From VFKU01 sp964620045 (GTDB lineage Bacteria; Hydrogenedentota; Hydrogenedentia; Hydrogenedentales; GCA-2746185), in contig CAZUJL010000012.1 in the NCBI GenBank assembly GCA_964620045.1, positions 1 through 64,000 on the forward strand: a stretch of 64,000 nt of DNA. Direction: 5' to 3'. The notes under the pieces are model-generated. The model was not told the DNA's origin. It ran no database searches and worked only from the letters and a program-made list of their open reading frames with translations. Made by a program: the position numbers and the translations under genes. Shown here piece by piece: positions 33,899 to 42,221 of this stretch. The stretch's first letter is position 1. Each line of letters begins with the position of its first letter.

Positions 33899-35398
33899 AT
33901 GCCACGGGGCCGCGTCCTCATTGGGCTCAGCATCATCGCCTTCTGGGCCGTCATGATGGCCCTGCTGCTCCAGCGCGAAGTCCTGATTCCACACGCCACG
34001 CCCGGCGTCCCCTCAGTCCCCGCCGCGAACCGGCCCACCTCCGATACGTGGATGGGCGTTTACGCCAAGGACGAACTCGGCAACGAAAATCGTGTCGGCT
34101 ATGTTCATCTCACCAGCACGCCCGGCCAGCGCAACAACGACCCCGGCATGCGCCACGGCATGACGTTGCGCCTCGACACGCGCATGCTGAATGACCCGGT
34201 CGATCTCACGCTGGACGGCGACGCCTGGGTGGCCGACGGCAAAGGGTTACAAGAATTCGGCTTCCGCGTGCAGTCCGCCGGTCAGCATGTGTTAGAGGCA
34301 GACGGCAAGCTGCACGACGGCCGAATGCAACTCAAAGTCGAATCCGCCGGCGAGACCTTCCCGATCGATTTCCCCGTCGGGCAGGACATGATGCTGCAGG
34401 GCGCCTTCGGCGCGACGTCGATCAACGCGCCGACGCTCGAAGTGGGCGATACAGTGCTCATCGACGCCTTCGACCCTGTCACGCTGTCCAAGGGCGTGGC
34501 CACAGTCGAGTGTATCGGCACCGAAGTGCTCACGTACGACGGCGAAGAAATTGCCACCAAAGTCCTCACAATCGATCTCGGCGGCGTGAAGACGAAGTCC
34601 TGGGTCGCCATGGACGACGAAATCATGCAAGTCGAAACGCCGATTGGCCTCGTGTTGCGCCGCATTCCGCAGAGCGAAGCGCTCGCCGAGATTAAGCCAA
34701 GCGACTCCACCGAGCTGATCCACTCTGCCGCGGTGCGACCCAGCGGCGCCCGCCCGATGCGCGGCGCGCAAGAAATGACCATCCGCGTGAAGGGTCTCGC
34801 CGACGGCGTCGACATCCCCGTCGACGACTTGCAACGGTACGTCGAGGGAAACGAGTACCACATCGTCACCGCGCCGACGCCCACGCCGCCCGTGGGGATA
34901 GTGGATCCGAATGGCTTTCTGGATTACCTCGCCAGTGACCCCTTCGTGCAGGCGAACAGCCCGAAAATTATCAATCAGGCAAAAAAGATCGTGGGGGAGG
35001 AGACGGACCCTTGGCGCAAGTCGATGCTCATCTACGATTGGGTGTACACCACGATCGAGAAGGAACCGTTACTCAGTATTCCCTCCGCGGTCGACGTGCT
35101 CGACAGCAAAACGGGCGACTGCAATGAGCACACGGTGCTGTTCGCGGCGCTCGCGCGCGCTGAGCGCATCCCCACGCGGATTTCGCTCGGCCTCGTGTGG
35201 AGCGACGAATTGCGCGGGTTCTATTATCATGCGTGGCCCGAGGTCTTCGCCGGGCGCTGGATTCCCATGGAGCCCACGCTCGGCCAGCCGGTCGCCGACG
35301 CGACGCACATCAAATTGCTCGAGGGGAGCGTCGCGGAATGGCCGCGGCTGATGCCCTTCCTCGGCCAGGTATCGATTGACGTGGTGGATGTACGCTGA
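33899..35398 (+). CDS. Membrane-anchored transglutaminase-like protein
   Basis: A 499-residue protein with an N-terminal anchor (VLIGLSIIAFWAVMMALLL) and a periplasmic body. The transglutaminase-like core is at about 360-470: Cys in KTGDCNEHTVLFAALARA and His in FYYHAWPEVFAGRW. The third triad position, usually Asp in the W-x-P-x-D-P-T motif, is Glu in WIPMEPTLGQP. Bacterial members act as peptidases or scaffolds. ATG 33899 is spaced correctly from GGGGGA (33884-33889); TTG 33893 is too near. The stop is directly followed by the ATG of an ABC ATPase, so the three genes form an operon. Confidence 0.8.
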   Translation: MPRGRVLIGLSIIAFWAVMMALLLQREVLIPHATPGVPSVPAANRPTSDTWMGVYAKDELGNENRVGYVHLTSTPGQRNNDPGMRHGMTLRLDTRMLNDPVDLTLDGDAWVADGKGLQEFGFRVQSAGQHVLEADGKLHDGRMQLKVESAGETFPIDFPVGQDMMLQGAFGATSINAPTLEVGDTVLIDAFDPVTLSKGVATVECIGTEVLTYDGEEIATKVLTIDLGGVKTKSWVAMDDEIMQVETPIGLVLRRIPQSEALAEIKPSDSTELIHSAAVRPSGARPMRGAQEMTIRVKGLADGVDIPVDDLQRYVEGNEYHIVTAPTPTPPVGIVDPNGFLDYLASDPFVQANSPKIINQAKKIVGEETDPWRKSMLIYDWVYTTIEKEPLLSIPSAVDVLDSKTGDCNEHTVLFAALARAERIPTRISLGLVWSDELRGFYYHAWPEVFAGRWIPMEPTLGQPVADATHIKLLEGSVAEWPRLMPFLGQVSIDVVDVR

Positions 35399-36136
35399 AT
35401 GATTCGCACGCACGCGCTGACCAAACGTTTCGGCCCCAAGATCGCCGTGGACGCGCTCGAGCTCGACATTGCCGAAGGCGAGTTCTTCTGCTTCCTCGGC
35501 CCGAACGGCGCGGGGAAAACCACGACGATCAAAATGCTCACCGGTCTGATGCTGCCGACCTCCGGCACCGCGTCCATCGGTGGCCACGATGTGCTGAAGA
35601 ACCCGGTCGAAGCCAAGCAACTGCTCGGCTACATCCCCGATCATCCGTTTCTGTACGAAAAACTCACCGGCCGCGAGTTCATGCAATTCGTCGCTGGTCT
35701 TTACCGCATGCCGGCGCAAGGCCTGGACGAAAGCGTCGAAGAACTGATGCACATCTTCGAAGTGCAACATGTTGGCGACCAGCTCATCGAAAATTACAGC
35801 CACGGCATGCGCCAGAAACTCTCCTTCGCGTCCTGTTTCCTGCATACCCCGCGCGTCGTCATCGTCGATGAGCCGTGGGTGGGCCTCGATCCGAAAAACA
35901 TCCGCGCCGTAAAGACCTACCTCAAGCGCAAGACGCGCGAGGAAGGTGTCACAGTGCTGATGTCCACGCACACGCTCAGCATCGCCGAAGAAATCGCCGA
36001 TCGTATCGGCATCATCAACCAGGGCAAGCTGCTCTGTCTCGGTTCGGTCTCCGACATCATGCGGCGCGACGGCGCCTCCACGGGCTCGCTCGAGGACGTG
36101 TTCCTCGAGCTCACCAAGGGAGACGAGGTCGCGTGA
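35399..36136 (+). CDS. ABC transporter ATP-binding protein
   Basis: A 245-residue ATPase of the ABC-2 exporter type. Walker A is LGPNGAGKTTTIKMLTG (residue about 40), the signature is YSHGMRQKLSFA, Walker B is VVIVDEPWVGLDPKN and the H-loop is MSTHTLSIAEEIAD. It starts on the base after the transglutaminase stop and its TGA overlaps the GTG of the permease, so it is translationally coupled to both. The transported substrate is unknown; the neighbours suggest an envelope component. Confidence 0.93.
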   Translation: MIRTHALTKRFGPKIAVDALELDIAEGEFFCFLGPNGAGKTTTIKMLTGLMLPTSGTASIGGHDVLKNPVEAKQLLGYIPDHPFLYEKLTGREFMQFVAGLYRMPAQGLDESVEELMHIFEVQHVGDQLIENYSHGMRQKLSFASCFLHTPRVVIVDEPWVGLDPKNIRAVKTYLKRKTREEGVTVLMSTHTLSIAEEIADRIGIINQGKLLCLGSVSDIMRRDGASTGSLEDVFLELTKGDEVA

Positions 36137-37833
36137 CTGCGCTCCGCGCGATATTCCGCGCCAAAAGCCGCATGGGGGCGCATGCCCTCGCGGCATTGCG
36201 CGAGGAGTCGTGGCTCAAGATCAGCGTCGTCGGCAGCGCGGCGCTCGCGCTCTGGTTCGGCGCGTTCTGGGCGTTCTATCGGGGTTTCACGTGGCTCCAG
36301 GAGAGCGGCTTCTCCGATCAGCCACCCGAGGAAGCGCTCTCGCTCGCGCAAATCCTCATGGTGCGCATGCTGGCCGTTTTCGCGCTGGCATTGTTCTTCA
36401 TGCTCATCTTCTCGAACGTGCTCATCGCGTTCTCGACGATGTACAAGGCCCGCGAAGTAAAGTACCTGCTCAATTCGCCGATCGGCCTGCGTACGTTTTT
36501 CCTCGCGCGCTTCGTGGAATGCGTCAGCTTCAGCTCGTGGGCCTCGGCCTATCTCGGCACGCCGCTCATCCTTGCGTACGGCGTCACCACCGGCGCGCAC
36601 TGGGGCTACTACATCGCCGCCGTGGTCTTCTACGTGCCGTTCGTCACGATCCCCGCCGGCATCGGCGCCATGATCACGCTCATCCTCACGCGCATTTTCC
36701 CGCGTCTGCCACGCTTCGCATTGTTCGTGCTGACGGGAATCGCGATTGTGTTTCTGTTCCGCTACCTGCGCAGCGCCTTCAACGCCGAGCGGCTCTCGCA
36801 AGATCCCCTTGCCATGGTCTTGCAAGCCACCGCGCAAACGCAGTCGCCCTTGCTGCCAAGTTCGTGGGTTTCGCAAGGCGTCCTCGCCGCGGCCGAAGCG
36901 GACTACGCCACCTCCGGGTTCCTGCTGCTCTTGCTGCTCGCCAACGCGATGATGGTCGTCTGGCTCGCGGCCGAACTCGCGCACTTCCTGTTCCTGCCCG
37001 GATTCAGCGCCATCATCGGCAGCGACCACGTCCGTCCTCGACCGATCGGTCGTGGGCCGCTCGGGCGCTTCGTCCAAATTTTCGGCGTGCTGCCCAACCC
37101 CTCGCGCGCACTCGTCGCGAAGGACGTCCGCCTGTTCTGGCGCGACCCCACGCAGTGGATGCAGTTCGTGATTTTCTTCGGCATCATGGCGCTGTACATC
37201 GCCAACCTGGGCAACCGCTCGCTCGACATGGCGGGCCCCGGCTACCGCAGCTGGGTCGCGAGTCTGAACAGCGGCGCCTGCGCGCTGATTCTCGCCTCGC
37301 TCACGAGCCGCTTCGTGTACCCGCTGATCAGCCTCGAAGGCTTCCGCTTCTGGATTCTCGGCCTCGCGCCGATCACGCGCGCGCAGCTCGTGCGTCAGAA
37401 ATTCATACTCAGTGTCGCGACCACAGCACCCTTCACGCTAACGCTCGTGGTGCTCTCGTGCACTTTCCTGAAAGTCAGCTCGCTGCACTTCGTCGTCTCG
37501 GTCTACACGATCATTCTCGCCAATCTCTCGCTCGCGGGATTGGCCGTGGGGCTCGGCAGCCTGTATCCAAATTTCGAGGAGGACAACCCCGCGCGCATCG
37601 TGTCCGGCATGGGCGGTACGCTGAATTTCCTGCTGAGCGTCGGCTACATCACGCTCGTGATCGGCAGCCAGATTGCCATCCTGCAGTGGCACGTGCGCTG
37701 GCCCGATGAGAATCCTGCCATGTTCCGGCTCGCGCTTGCCGCGGTGCTGCTCTTCAACACGCTGCTGAGTCTGCTCGCCGCAATGCTGCCATTGAGACTC
37801 GGCCTGCGGAATTTGCAGGCGACTGAGTTCTAG
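36133..37833 (+). CDS. ABC transporter permease, large ABC-2-like
   Basis: A 566-residue integral membrane protein with about 12 hydrophobic segments, for example LALWFGAFWAFYRGFTWLQ, MLAVFALALFFMLIFSNVLI, GYYIAAVVFYVPFVTIPAG, FVIFFGIMALYIANLG and FNTLLSLLAAMLPL. The layout (two sets of six helices with a central loop) fits the large putative ABC exporter permeases rather than the 250-residue ABC-2 type. GTG 36133 overlaps the ATPase stop and follows GGAGACGAGG, so it is preferred over ATG 36172. It partners the preceding ATPase. Confidence 0.85.
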   Translation: MTALRAIFRAKSRMGAHALAALREESWLKISVVGSAALALWFGAFWAFYRGFTWLQESGFSDQPPEEALSLAQILMVRMLAVFALALFFMLIFSNVLIAFSTMYKAREVKYLLNSPIGLRTFFLARFVECVSFSSWASAYLGTPLILAYGVTTGAHWGYYIAAVVFYVPFVTIPAGIGAMITLILTRIFPRLPRFALFVLTGIAIVFLFRYLRSAFNAERLSQDPLAMVLQATAQTQSPLLPSSWVSQGVLAAAEADYATSGFLLLLLLANAMMVVWLAAELAHFLFLPGFSAIIGSDHVRPRPIGRGPLGRFVQIFGVLPNPSRALVAKDVRLFWRDPTQWMQFVIFFGIMALYIANLGNRSLDMAGPGYRSWVASLNSGACALILASLTSRFVYPLISLEGFRFWILGLAPITRAQLVRQKFILSVATTAPFTLTLVVLSCTFLKVSSLHFVVSVYTIILANLSLAGLAVGLGSLYPNFEEDNPARIVSGMGGTLNFLLSVGYITLVIGSQIAILQWHVRWPDENPAMFRLALAAVLLFNTLLSLLAAMLPLRLGLRNLQATEF

Positions 37834-37865
37834 TAGGGGCGGCTCCCCGTGGCCGCCCGATCGTC

Positions 37866-38276
37866 TTAGTCGAATCCGGAGTGGGCGAGAGGGTCTGTCG
37901 TTTCCGGCGCGGCATATTGCCCAAGCTGCCGCACAATTTCTTCGGTCCACAGGTGAGCATCCGCGTCCGCGTCGATCTTCCCGGTAAACCCACTCCCCGA
38001 ATACTTCCTCGGGTTCACGTCGCCGGTGTGCATCAGCAAAATCGCAAGGTCACGGGAAATCGACGGGTCCTCACGCAACAGCTTGCATACTTCCCAGCCA
38101 TCGAAGGGGGCGGTCGTTTCCGACACAATCACCAGCAGAACGTTGTTGAACATCACGTCTTCGATGAGGTTTTCCGTGGTCACCACATGCAGCACGCAAT
38201 GGCCCATGCCTTCCGCAACGCCGCGCGCGGCGTCCACGGCTGCGGTATCACCCCCGGTAATCAGAATTGTGGCCAT
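37866..38276 (-). CDS. Pseudo-receiver domain protein
   Basis: A 136-residue single-domain protein with the CheY-like order of strands: ATILITGGDTAAVDAARGVA, VLLVIVSETTAPFDGWEVC, LAILLMHTGDVNPRK and GFTGKIDADAD. The acidic pair at the N-terminal pocket is reduced (GGDT) and the phospho-acceptor Asp is replaced (VIVSETTAPFDGWEV, where LLD-x-x-M-P-x-x-DGWE is normal). It cannot be phosphorylated in the standard way. ATG 38276 is preceded by GGGGGG. Alone between a convergent ABC permease and a divergent secreted protein. Confidence 0.7.
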   Translation of the reverse strand: MATILITGGDTAAVDAARGVAEGMGHCVLHVVTTENLIEDVMFNNVLLVIVSETTAPFDGWEVCKLLREDPSISRDLAILLMHTGDVNPRKYSGSGFTGKIDADADAHLWTEEIVRQLGQYAAPETTDPLAHSGFD

Positions 38277-38421
38277 AAAACGGCCCCCCATCCCCTCAAG
38301 TATACCTTGCCGGGGTTTGACTTGTCTGGCAAGGCGCTCGTAGACTGTTGACGGTGTTGAAAACGTTGTACGGCAACGCTGAAAAGGCCATACCGCTCGG
38401 CGCGGCTGACGGGGGTTGGTT

Positions 38422-39330
38422 GTGATACTTCGACTTCAAGCAATTCGCTTAGCCTGCCTGGTGGCGCTGGTGATTGCGCCCACCGCGATCGCCCAAGACG
38501 GCGATTCCACATCTCCCGCTGAGGCCGACGCAGCCTCCAAGGACAACGCCGCGGACGGGGCAGCGAAACCTGCCGATGGAAACGAGAAAGCCGGAGCCCC
38601 GGCCGCATCCGGGGGTGAAAACACCATTCTTCCGGCGCCGCAGGGCGGCGACAAGATTTACATGAAATCCGGCAAGGTGATGTCCGGCATACAAGTGCTC
38701 CGCAGCGATCCGGCGAACTATGAAGTGCAGATCGTCGCCGGAGAGCCGCCGATGCAGATTCCCCGCCGGCAAGTCGATCGCGTCGAGTACGACGACATCG
38801 ATCCCCTGCGCGAACAGATGCGCGAAAAAATGTTTCCGAAGCCGAAGGAAGTTACGATCGCTTCGGGCGAACGAGTGACCAGTGAGTTGCGTGACAAGCT
38901 CGAAGCCCCGGTTTCGGCCGAACCCATCACGTACAAGGATCAAGATATCGTCGCGGTCCTGACCGACATCAAGACCAAGACGGGGACGAAACTCACGGTC
39001 GATCCAAGTATCGAAGAACGCCCGGCCGGTCAGCGCAAATGGAGTTTCGAGATTCCCGCCGGCCGCACCTTGATGGCCGTCTTGCGCGAAGACATGGTGG
39101 CCCGGTTCAACTACGTCGAAGTGATCTTCGAGACCGATACGGTGCTCGTGATGACGAAGGAAGCCGCCGCCAAGCGCGCGGAAGCAAATAAAGCGGCCAC
39201 GGGCGCTGCCGATGCCCCGGCCGGAGAAGCGCCGGCCGCAGCCGCCGCACCGGCACCCGCGCAAACGCCGCCCGCCGCGCCCCCCGCAGCCTTGCCGCTG
39301 TTGCGCAAACCGAAGGCGCCTTCGAACTGA
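38422..39330 (+). CDS. Exported protein with secretin-N-like (STN) domain
   Basis: A 302-residue protein with signal peptide (ILRLQAIRLACLVALVIA, cleavage near IAQ-DG), an Ala/Asp/Pro-rich spacer, an SH3-like small segment (KIYMKSGKVMSGIQVLRSD), and a domain at about 180-255 (ITYKDQDIVAVLTDIKT, LTVDPSIEE, LMAVLREDM, VEVIFETDTVLVMTKE) that follows the beta-alpha-beta pattern of STN/secretin short domains. The C-terminus is Ala/Pro-rich. GTG 38422 is spaced well from GGGGG; TTG 38416 is possible. Role unknown; STN domains usually sit in envelope assembly or signalling proteins. It ends in an intrinsic terminator. Confidence 0.65.
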   Translation: MILRLQAIRLACLVALVIAPTAIAQDGDSTSPAEADAASKDNAADGAAKPADGNEKAGAPAASGGENTILPAPQGGDKIYMKSGKVMSGIQVLRSDPANYEVQIVAGEPPMQIPRRQVDRVEYDDIDPLREQMREKMFPKPKEVTIASGERVTSELRDKLEAPVSAEPITYKDQDIVAVLTDIKTKTGTKLTVDPSIEERPAGQRKWSFEIPAGRTLMAVLREDMVARFNYVEVIFETDTVLVMTKEAAAKRAEANKAATGAADAPAGEAPAAAAAPAPAQTPPAAPPAALPLLRKPKAPSN

Positions 39331-39358
39331 GGTTGAACAAGCTCCGCTGAAAATGAAT

Positions 39359-39398
39359 CGCCCGGAACGCGCTGAAGCTGCGTTCCGGGCGTTGTGTT
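39359..39398 (+). terminator. Intrinsic terminator
   Basis: A perfect 12-base-pair stem (39359-39370 with 39380-39391) with a nine-base loop, followed by TTGTGTTTA. It ends the gene at 39330. Confidence 0.8.
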
Positions 39399-39422
39399 TA
39401 CTGTAGATATTTTACGGGCGAC

Positions 39423-39902
39423 TTAGTCGTCGTCCTCGTCTTCTTCCTCTTCATCGTCCGCACCGGGCTTTACAACTTCCACGTCAGCGACATCCGTCAC
39501 ATCCGCGTCAGCGTCGGCCGGCGCGGCTGCATCGCCCTCTCCTTCGTCGTCCGCATCATCCCCGCCCGCATCAACTTCCACTTCTTCAGCTTCGGGAGAC
39601 TCAAATTCTTCCGACAGATTTCCGCCCGCACTACCGGCGGTCAACGTGTCGAGATCCGGCATCCGTCCCTCATCCTCGTCGAAGGACGCCATCGTCGGCG
39701 CCACCTCCGTCTCGGTCGGCACGCGCACGCGCTTGCGCTTCAGCGCCGGCTTCTTGCGCGGAGCGGCTTGACTCGCGTCATACCCGATCTGCTGCAGATA
39801 TTCGCCGTGACAATCTTCGCACGACGACCCGGACTTCAGCTTCGAAATGCCCATCTCAATGAATTTCCGGTCACACTTGGTGCACCGGTACTTGACTGCC
39901 AT
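39423..39902 (-). CDS. Zinc-ribbon protein with long acidic tail
   Basis: A 159-residue protein. Residues 1-40 form a compact zinc ribbon (YRCTKCDRKFIEMG and CEDCHGEYLQQIGYD, two Cys pairs). A basic patch follows (PRKKPALKRKRVRV). The last 90 residues are very acidic, ending in a run of Asp and Glu (EEEEDEDDD). The layout, a nucleic-acid or protein binding head and an acidic tail, is similar to that of small transcription- or ribosome-associated proteins, but no family is recognised. A TATACT element at 39952-39957 (minus strand) may be its -10. Confidence 0.65.
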   Translation of the reverse strand: MAVKYRCTKCDRKFIEMGISKLKSGSSCEDCHGEYLQQIGYDASQAAPRKKPALKRKRVRVPTETEVAPTMASFDEDEGRMPDLDTLTAGSAGGNLSEEFESPEAEEVEVDAGGDDADDEGEGDAAAPADADADVTDVADVEVVKPGADDEEEEDEDDD

Positions 39903-40022
39903 GATTCATGCCCTCTGCGTAATTTGCCGAAGAGTTCCCCGCGAACGGCGGAGTATAACAAATCGAGAAACGCGACGAAAAATATCGCCTAAGCACCTGT
40001 CGGCGTGCGGGTTAAGCGGGTC

Positions 40023-40427
40023 TCAGCCCCGGGTGGGCTTGCGCCGGGAGCGCCACCGCAGCCCCGCCCAGACCACCGCCGAGGCCAATCCGCCCGTCGC
40101 CGCCAGCAGCACGGGGAGCGCCGCTGCATCCAATTGGAGCGCCGCGGCGTCCAGACGGCCCAGCACACCAGGGACGTTCTCGACCACCCACGCCGGCACA
40201 TCGACGGCCTGAATGAACAACGCGGCCACCGCCGCTGTTCCCGCCACGCCCCCCAGCGCCGTGGCCCACGCCCACCGCGCCCGCTGCCGCTGCCGCTCGA
40301 GCAGGCGCGCGAAATATACGCGCGACGCCACGCGATCCGCGAAGCCCTCCGGGGCGCGCGTGGTCTGGTTCGGCGTGAGTGCCGCGCGAATCATATGCTC
40401 GGTTGTGTCATTCTCTGGTGTCTGCAT
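40023..40427 (-). CDS. Membrane protein encoded with ECF sigma, probable anti-sigma
   Basis: A 134-residue protein: a cytoplasmic N-terminal segment of about 50 residues (EHMIRAALTPNQTTRAPEGF), one helix (WAWATALGGVAGTAAVAALF), a short periplasmic part and a second helix (LPVLLAATGGLASAVVWAG). The size and the start, which overlaps the end of the sigma gene by 20 bases, are those of an anti-sigma factor. The zinc motif H-x3-C-x2-C of the ZAS class is absent, so the assignment rests on context. Third gene of the DUF4097-sigma-anti-sigma operon. Confidence 0.6.
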   Translation of the reverse strand: MQTPENDTTEHMIRAALTPNQTTRAPEGFADRVASRVYFARLLERQRQRARWAWATALGGVAGTAAVAALFIQAVDVPAWVVENVPGVLGRLDAAALQLDAAALPVLLAATGGLASAVVWAGLRWRSRRKPTRG

Positions 40428-41010
40428 AATCCGCCCCCAATTCCTGCTCGACCAGTACGCGCAGTTCCTTGCGCGCGCGGAACATCCACGTCTTCAACGT
40501 GCCGACGGGAATTTCCATCGCGGCCGCAATCTCTTCGTACGGCGCCTGGTCCAGGTAATACATCGTGACAATCGTCGCGTATTTTTCCGGCAGCTTCGTC
40601 ACGCAGCGCCGGATGATCTCCGCCGAGTCTTTCGCTGCCGGATCCGGCGCGACGCTTTCTTCCGGCGCATTCGGCTCCAACGCCACTTCGCCGCGCCGCG
40701 AGCGCCGCGCGATCTCGGTGAGGCACACGCTGCACGTCACGCGATACATCCACGTCGAGAAGCGGCAGTCGCCGCGGAATCCGCGTAGCAGGCGATAGCC
40801 TTTCAAGAACGCTTCCTGCGCCATGTCTTCGGCGAGTGCCGGGTCGCGCATGTAGCGCAGCGCGAGGCTGTACACCGTGTGCTGGTGTCGCCGCACGAGT
40901 TCCGAGAAGGCGTCCGCGTTGCCGCGTTTGGCGCGACGCACCAAGGCCTCGTCGTCGTGGATGTCATGCGGCATCGTCTGCGGGCTGACCCTGATGGCGA
41001 GAACGCCCAT
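40408..41010 (-). CDS. ECF-type RNA polymerase sigma factor (RpoE-like)
   Basis: A 200-residue ECF sigma factor. Region 2 is clear: RAKRGNADAFSELVRRHQHT, ALAEDMAQEAFLKGYRLL and FSTWMYRVTCSVCLTEIARR. Region 4 is at about 130-190: KLPEKYATIVTMYYLDQ, YEEIAAAMEIPVGTLKTWM. The Asp/Glu/Gln block in the AEDMAQEAFLK helix fits core binding. The ATG at 41010 is best spaced from GAGGAG (41017-41022); ATG 41016 overlaps the preceding stop (ATGA) but touches the ribosome site. It lies between a DUF4097 gene and a membrane protein, likely its regulators. Confidence 0.93.
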   Translation of the reverse strand: MGVLAIRVSPQTMPHDIHDDEALVRRAKRGNADAFSELVRRHQHTVYSLALRYMRDPALAEDMAQEAFLKGYRLLRGFRGDCRFSTWMYRVTCSVCLTEIARRSRRGEVALEPNAPEESVAPDPAAKDSAEIIRRCVTKLPEKYATIVTMYYLDQAPYEEIAAAMEIPVGTLKTWMFRARKELRVLVEQELGADYADTRE

Positions 41011-41012
41011 GG

Positions 41013-41930
41013 TCATCTCCTCGTGATTCTGATACTGCCATTGGACGTGGCAAGCGTCAAACGGGTGTCACCCGTGCCTTCGCGCGAGCGGAATGCCCCT
41101 GGCGCCTGTGGATCCAGCGGCAGGCCCGTGTCCCCGCGCACATCGCCGCGCGCCGCCGTCGCATCCAGCGTGAACCCGATTTCCTCATTGATATCCACGG
41201 AGACGTCGCCGTTTTCGCTGCGCAACGCGCAGGCATCGACCCCAGCCCCCAGCACTTCCGCTTGCACACCGCCGTTGATCGACGAGGCCGTGAGCGACCC
41301 GCCGAGCATGTCCGCGCGAATATTGCCGTTCACCGTTTCAAGCACCGAGGGGCCCTGTCCGCCATACAACCGCAGGCGGCCGTTTGTGCTGCGCGCCATC
41401 ACGGGACCTTCCGGCCCGCGCACTTCGACGTCCGCGTTGCCGCTCTCGATGCTGATCTTGCCGCAGCCTTCGGCGACCCACACATTGCCATTCGCGCCGC
41501 GCACATCCACAGCCGTCCCACGCGGCACCGTGATCGTGTACTTCACCATCGCGGCCAGTTCCGCGGGCCAGTCCGCGGGCAGCGATCGCACGCGAATGAG
41601 ATCCCCATCGACTTCCGCATTCACGACGCGCGCGATCTGTTCGTGGATATTCACCGCCGCGCCGTTCGCGCCAGTTTGATACAAGCGGATCTCAGCGTCG
41701 ATGTCGCACGTGGTGCGTGACGGATCTTCGTGTGCCGCGATGCGGATCGATCCGTCCGTCGCCGCGATCTCGATGCGTGGGCGCGCGGGCAAACTCAGCG
41801 TGCGCGTGTCCTTCGCGTCCGCCGCGCCGACATACGGCGGCAGATGCGGCGCCACGCCCTCAACCCCCAGCGCCACCAGCGCCGCCGAGAGGAGGGAGGC
41901 CGTCAACGCGCTCCGCAGAAGTCCGCCCAT
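41013..41930 (-). CDS. Exported DUF4097 family protein
   Basis: A 305-residue protein with an N-terminal signal (MGGLLRSALTASLLSAALVA) and a repetitive right-handed beta-helix-like body: VDVRGANGNVWVAEGCGKI, MARSTNGRLRLYGGQ, VLETVNGNIRADMLGG, ASSINGGVQAEVLG and LATSNGSIRITRR. The recurring NG(N/R/G)-V/I motif is the DUF4097 hallmark. Such genes commonly sit beside ECF sigma or anti-sigma genes. ATG 41930 is chosen for the signal peptide; the ribosome site is weak. The frame continues 73 codons upstream into a palindromic repeat block, which I reject as coding. Its stop overlaps the sigma gene region. Confidence 0.8.
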   Translation of the reverse strand: MGGLLRSALTASLLSAALVALGVEGVAPHLPPYVGAADAKDTRTLSLPARPRIEIAATDGSIRIAAHEDPSRTTCDIDAEIRLYQTGANGAAVNIHEQIARVVNAEVDGDLIRVRSLPADWPAELAAMVKYTITVPRGTAVDVRGANGNVWVAEGCGKISIESGNADVEVRGPEGPVMARSTNGRLRLYGGQGPSVLETVNGNIRADMLGGSLTASSINGGVQAEVLGAGVDACALRSENGDVSVDINEEIGFTLDATAARGDVRGDTGLPLDPQAPGAFRSREGTGDTRLTLATSNGSIRITRR

Positions 41931-41978
41931 AGCAACACTTTGACTACGCCCGCCGCCCCCCAGTTTCAAGGGCTTAAA

Positions 41979-42180
41979 CCTGACAGGCATAACCCCGGTT
42001 AGTCCCAAAGGCTTGAACAAGCCTGATCGGTTAGTCCCGAAGGGACGATAGAACCACTTAGTCCCGACCTGACAGGCATGACCTCGGTTAGTCCCGAAGG
42101 GACGGCAGAATTTAGCCCAGCGCTTTAGCGCTGGGGTCAGTCCATCCAATGGATACCGAAGTCCCGGAGGGACGACAGAA
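41979..42180. repeat. Block of palindromic GTCCCGAAGGGAC-type repeats
   Basis: About 200 bases with copies of TTAGTCCCGAAGGGACG at 42031-42053 and 42089-42110, a variant GTCCCGGAGGGACGACAGAA at 42161-42180, a truncated copy at 41999-42010, two copies of CCTGACAGGCAT (41979 and 42068), and a separate palindrome CCCAGCGCTTTAGCGCTGGG at 42116-42135. Each is a short hairpin. Spacing is irregular and the units are of different families, so it is a REP-like cluster, not a CRISPR. It lies between divergently transcribed genes. Confidence 0.8.
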
Positions 42181-42221
42181 TTCGAAACCGCCCGCCCGTT
42201 ATACCGGTCTAATCCTCAACC

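Noticed and set aside
36210..37709. A 499-codon frame in the same strand as the ABC permease
   Set aside because: Its Arg/His-rich peptide lacks hydrophobic helices, whereas the other frame gives a clean polytopic protein coupled to the ATPase.
41931..42149. N-terminal extension of the DUF4097 gene into the repeat block
   Set aside because: The extension translates the GTCCCGAAGGGAC repeats (RPFGTNR twice) and would hide the signal peptide.
41979..42180. CRISPR array
   Set aside because: Repeats are irregularly spaced, of mixed types and palindromic over their whole length; no cas genes.
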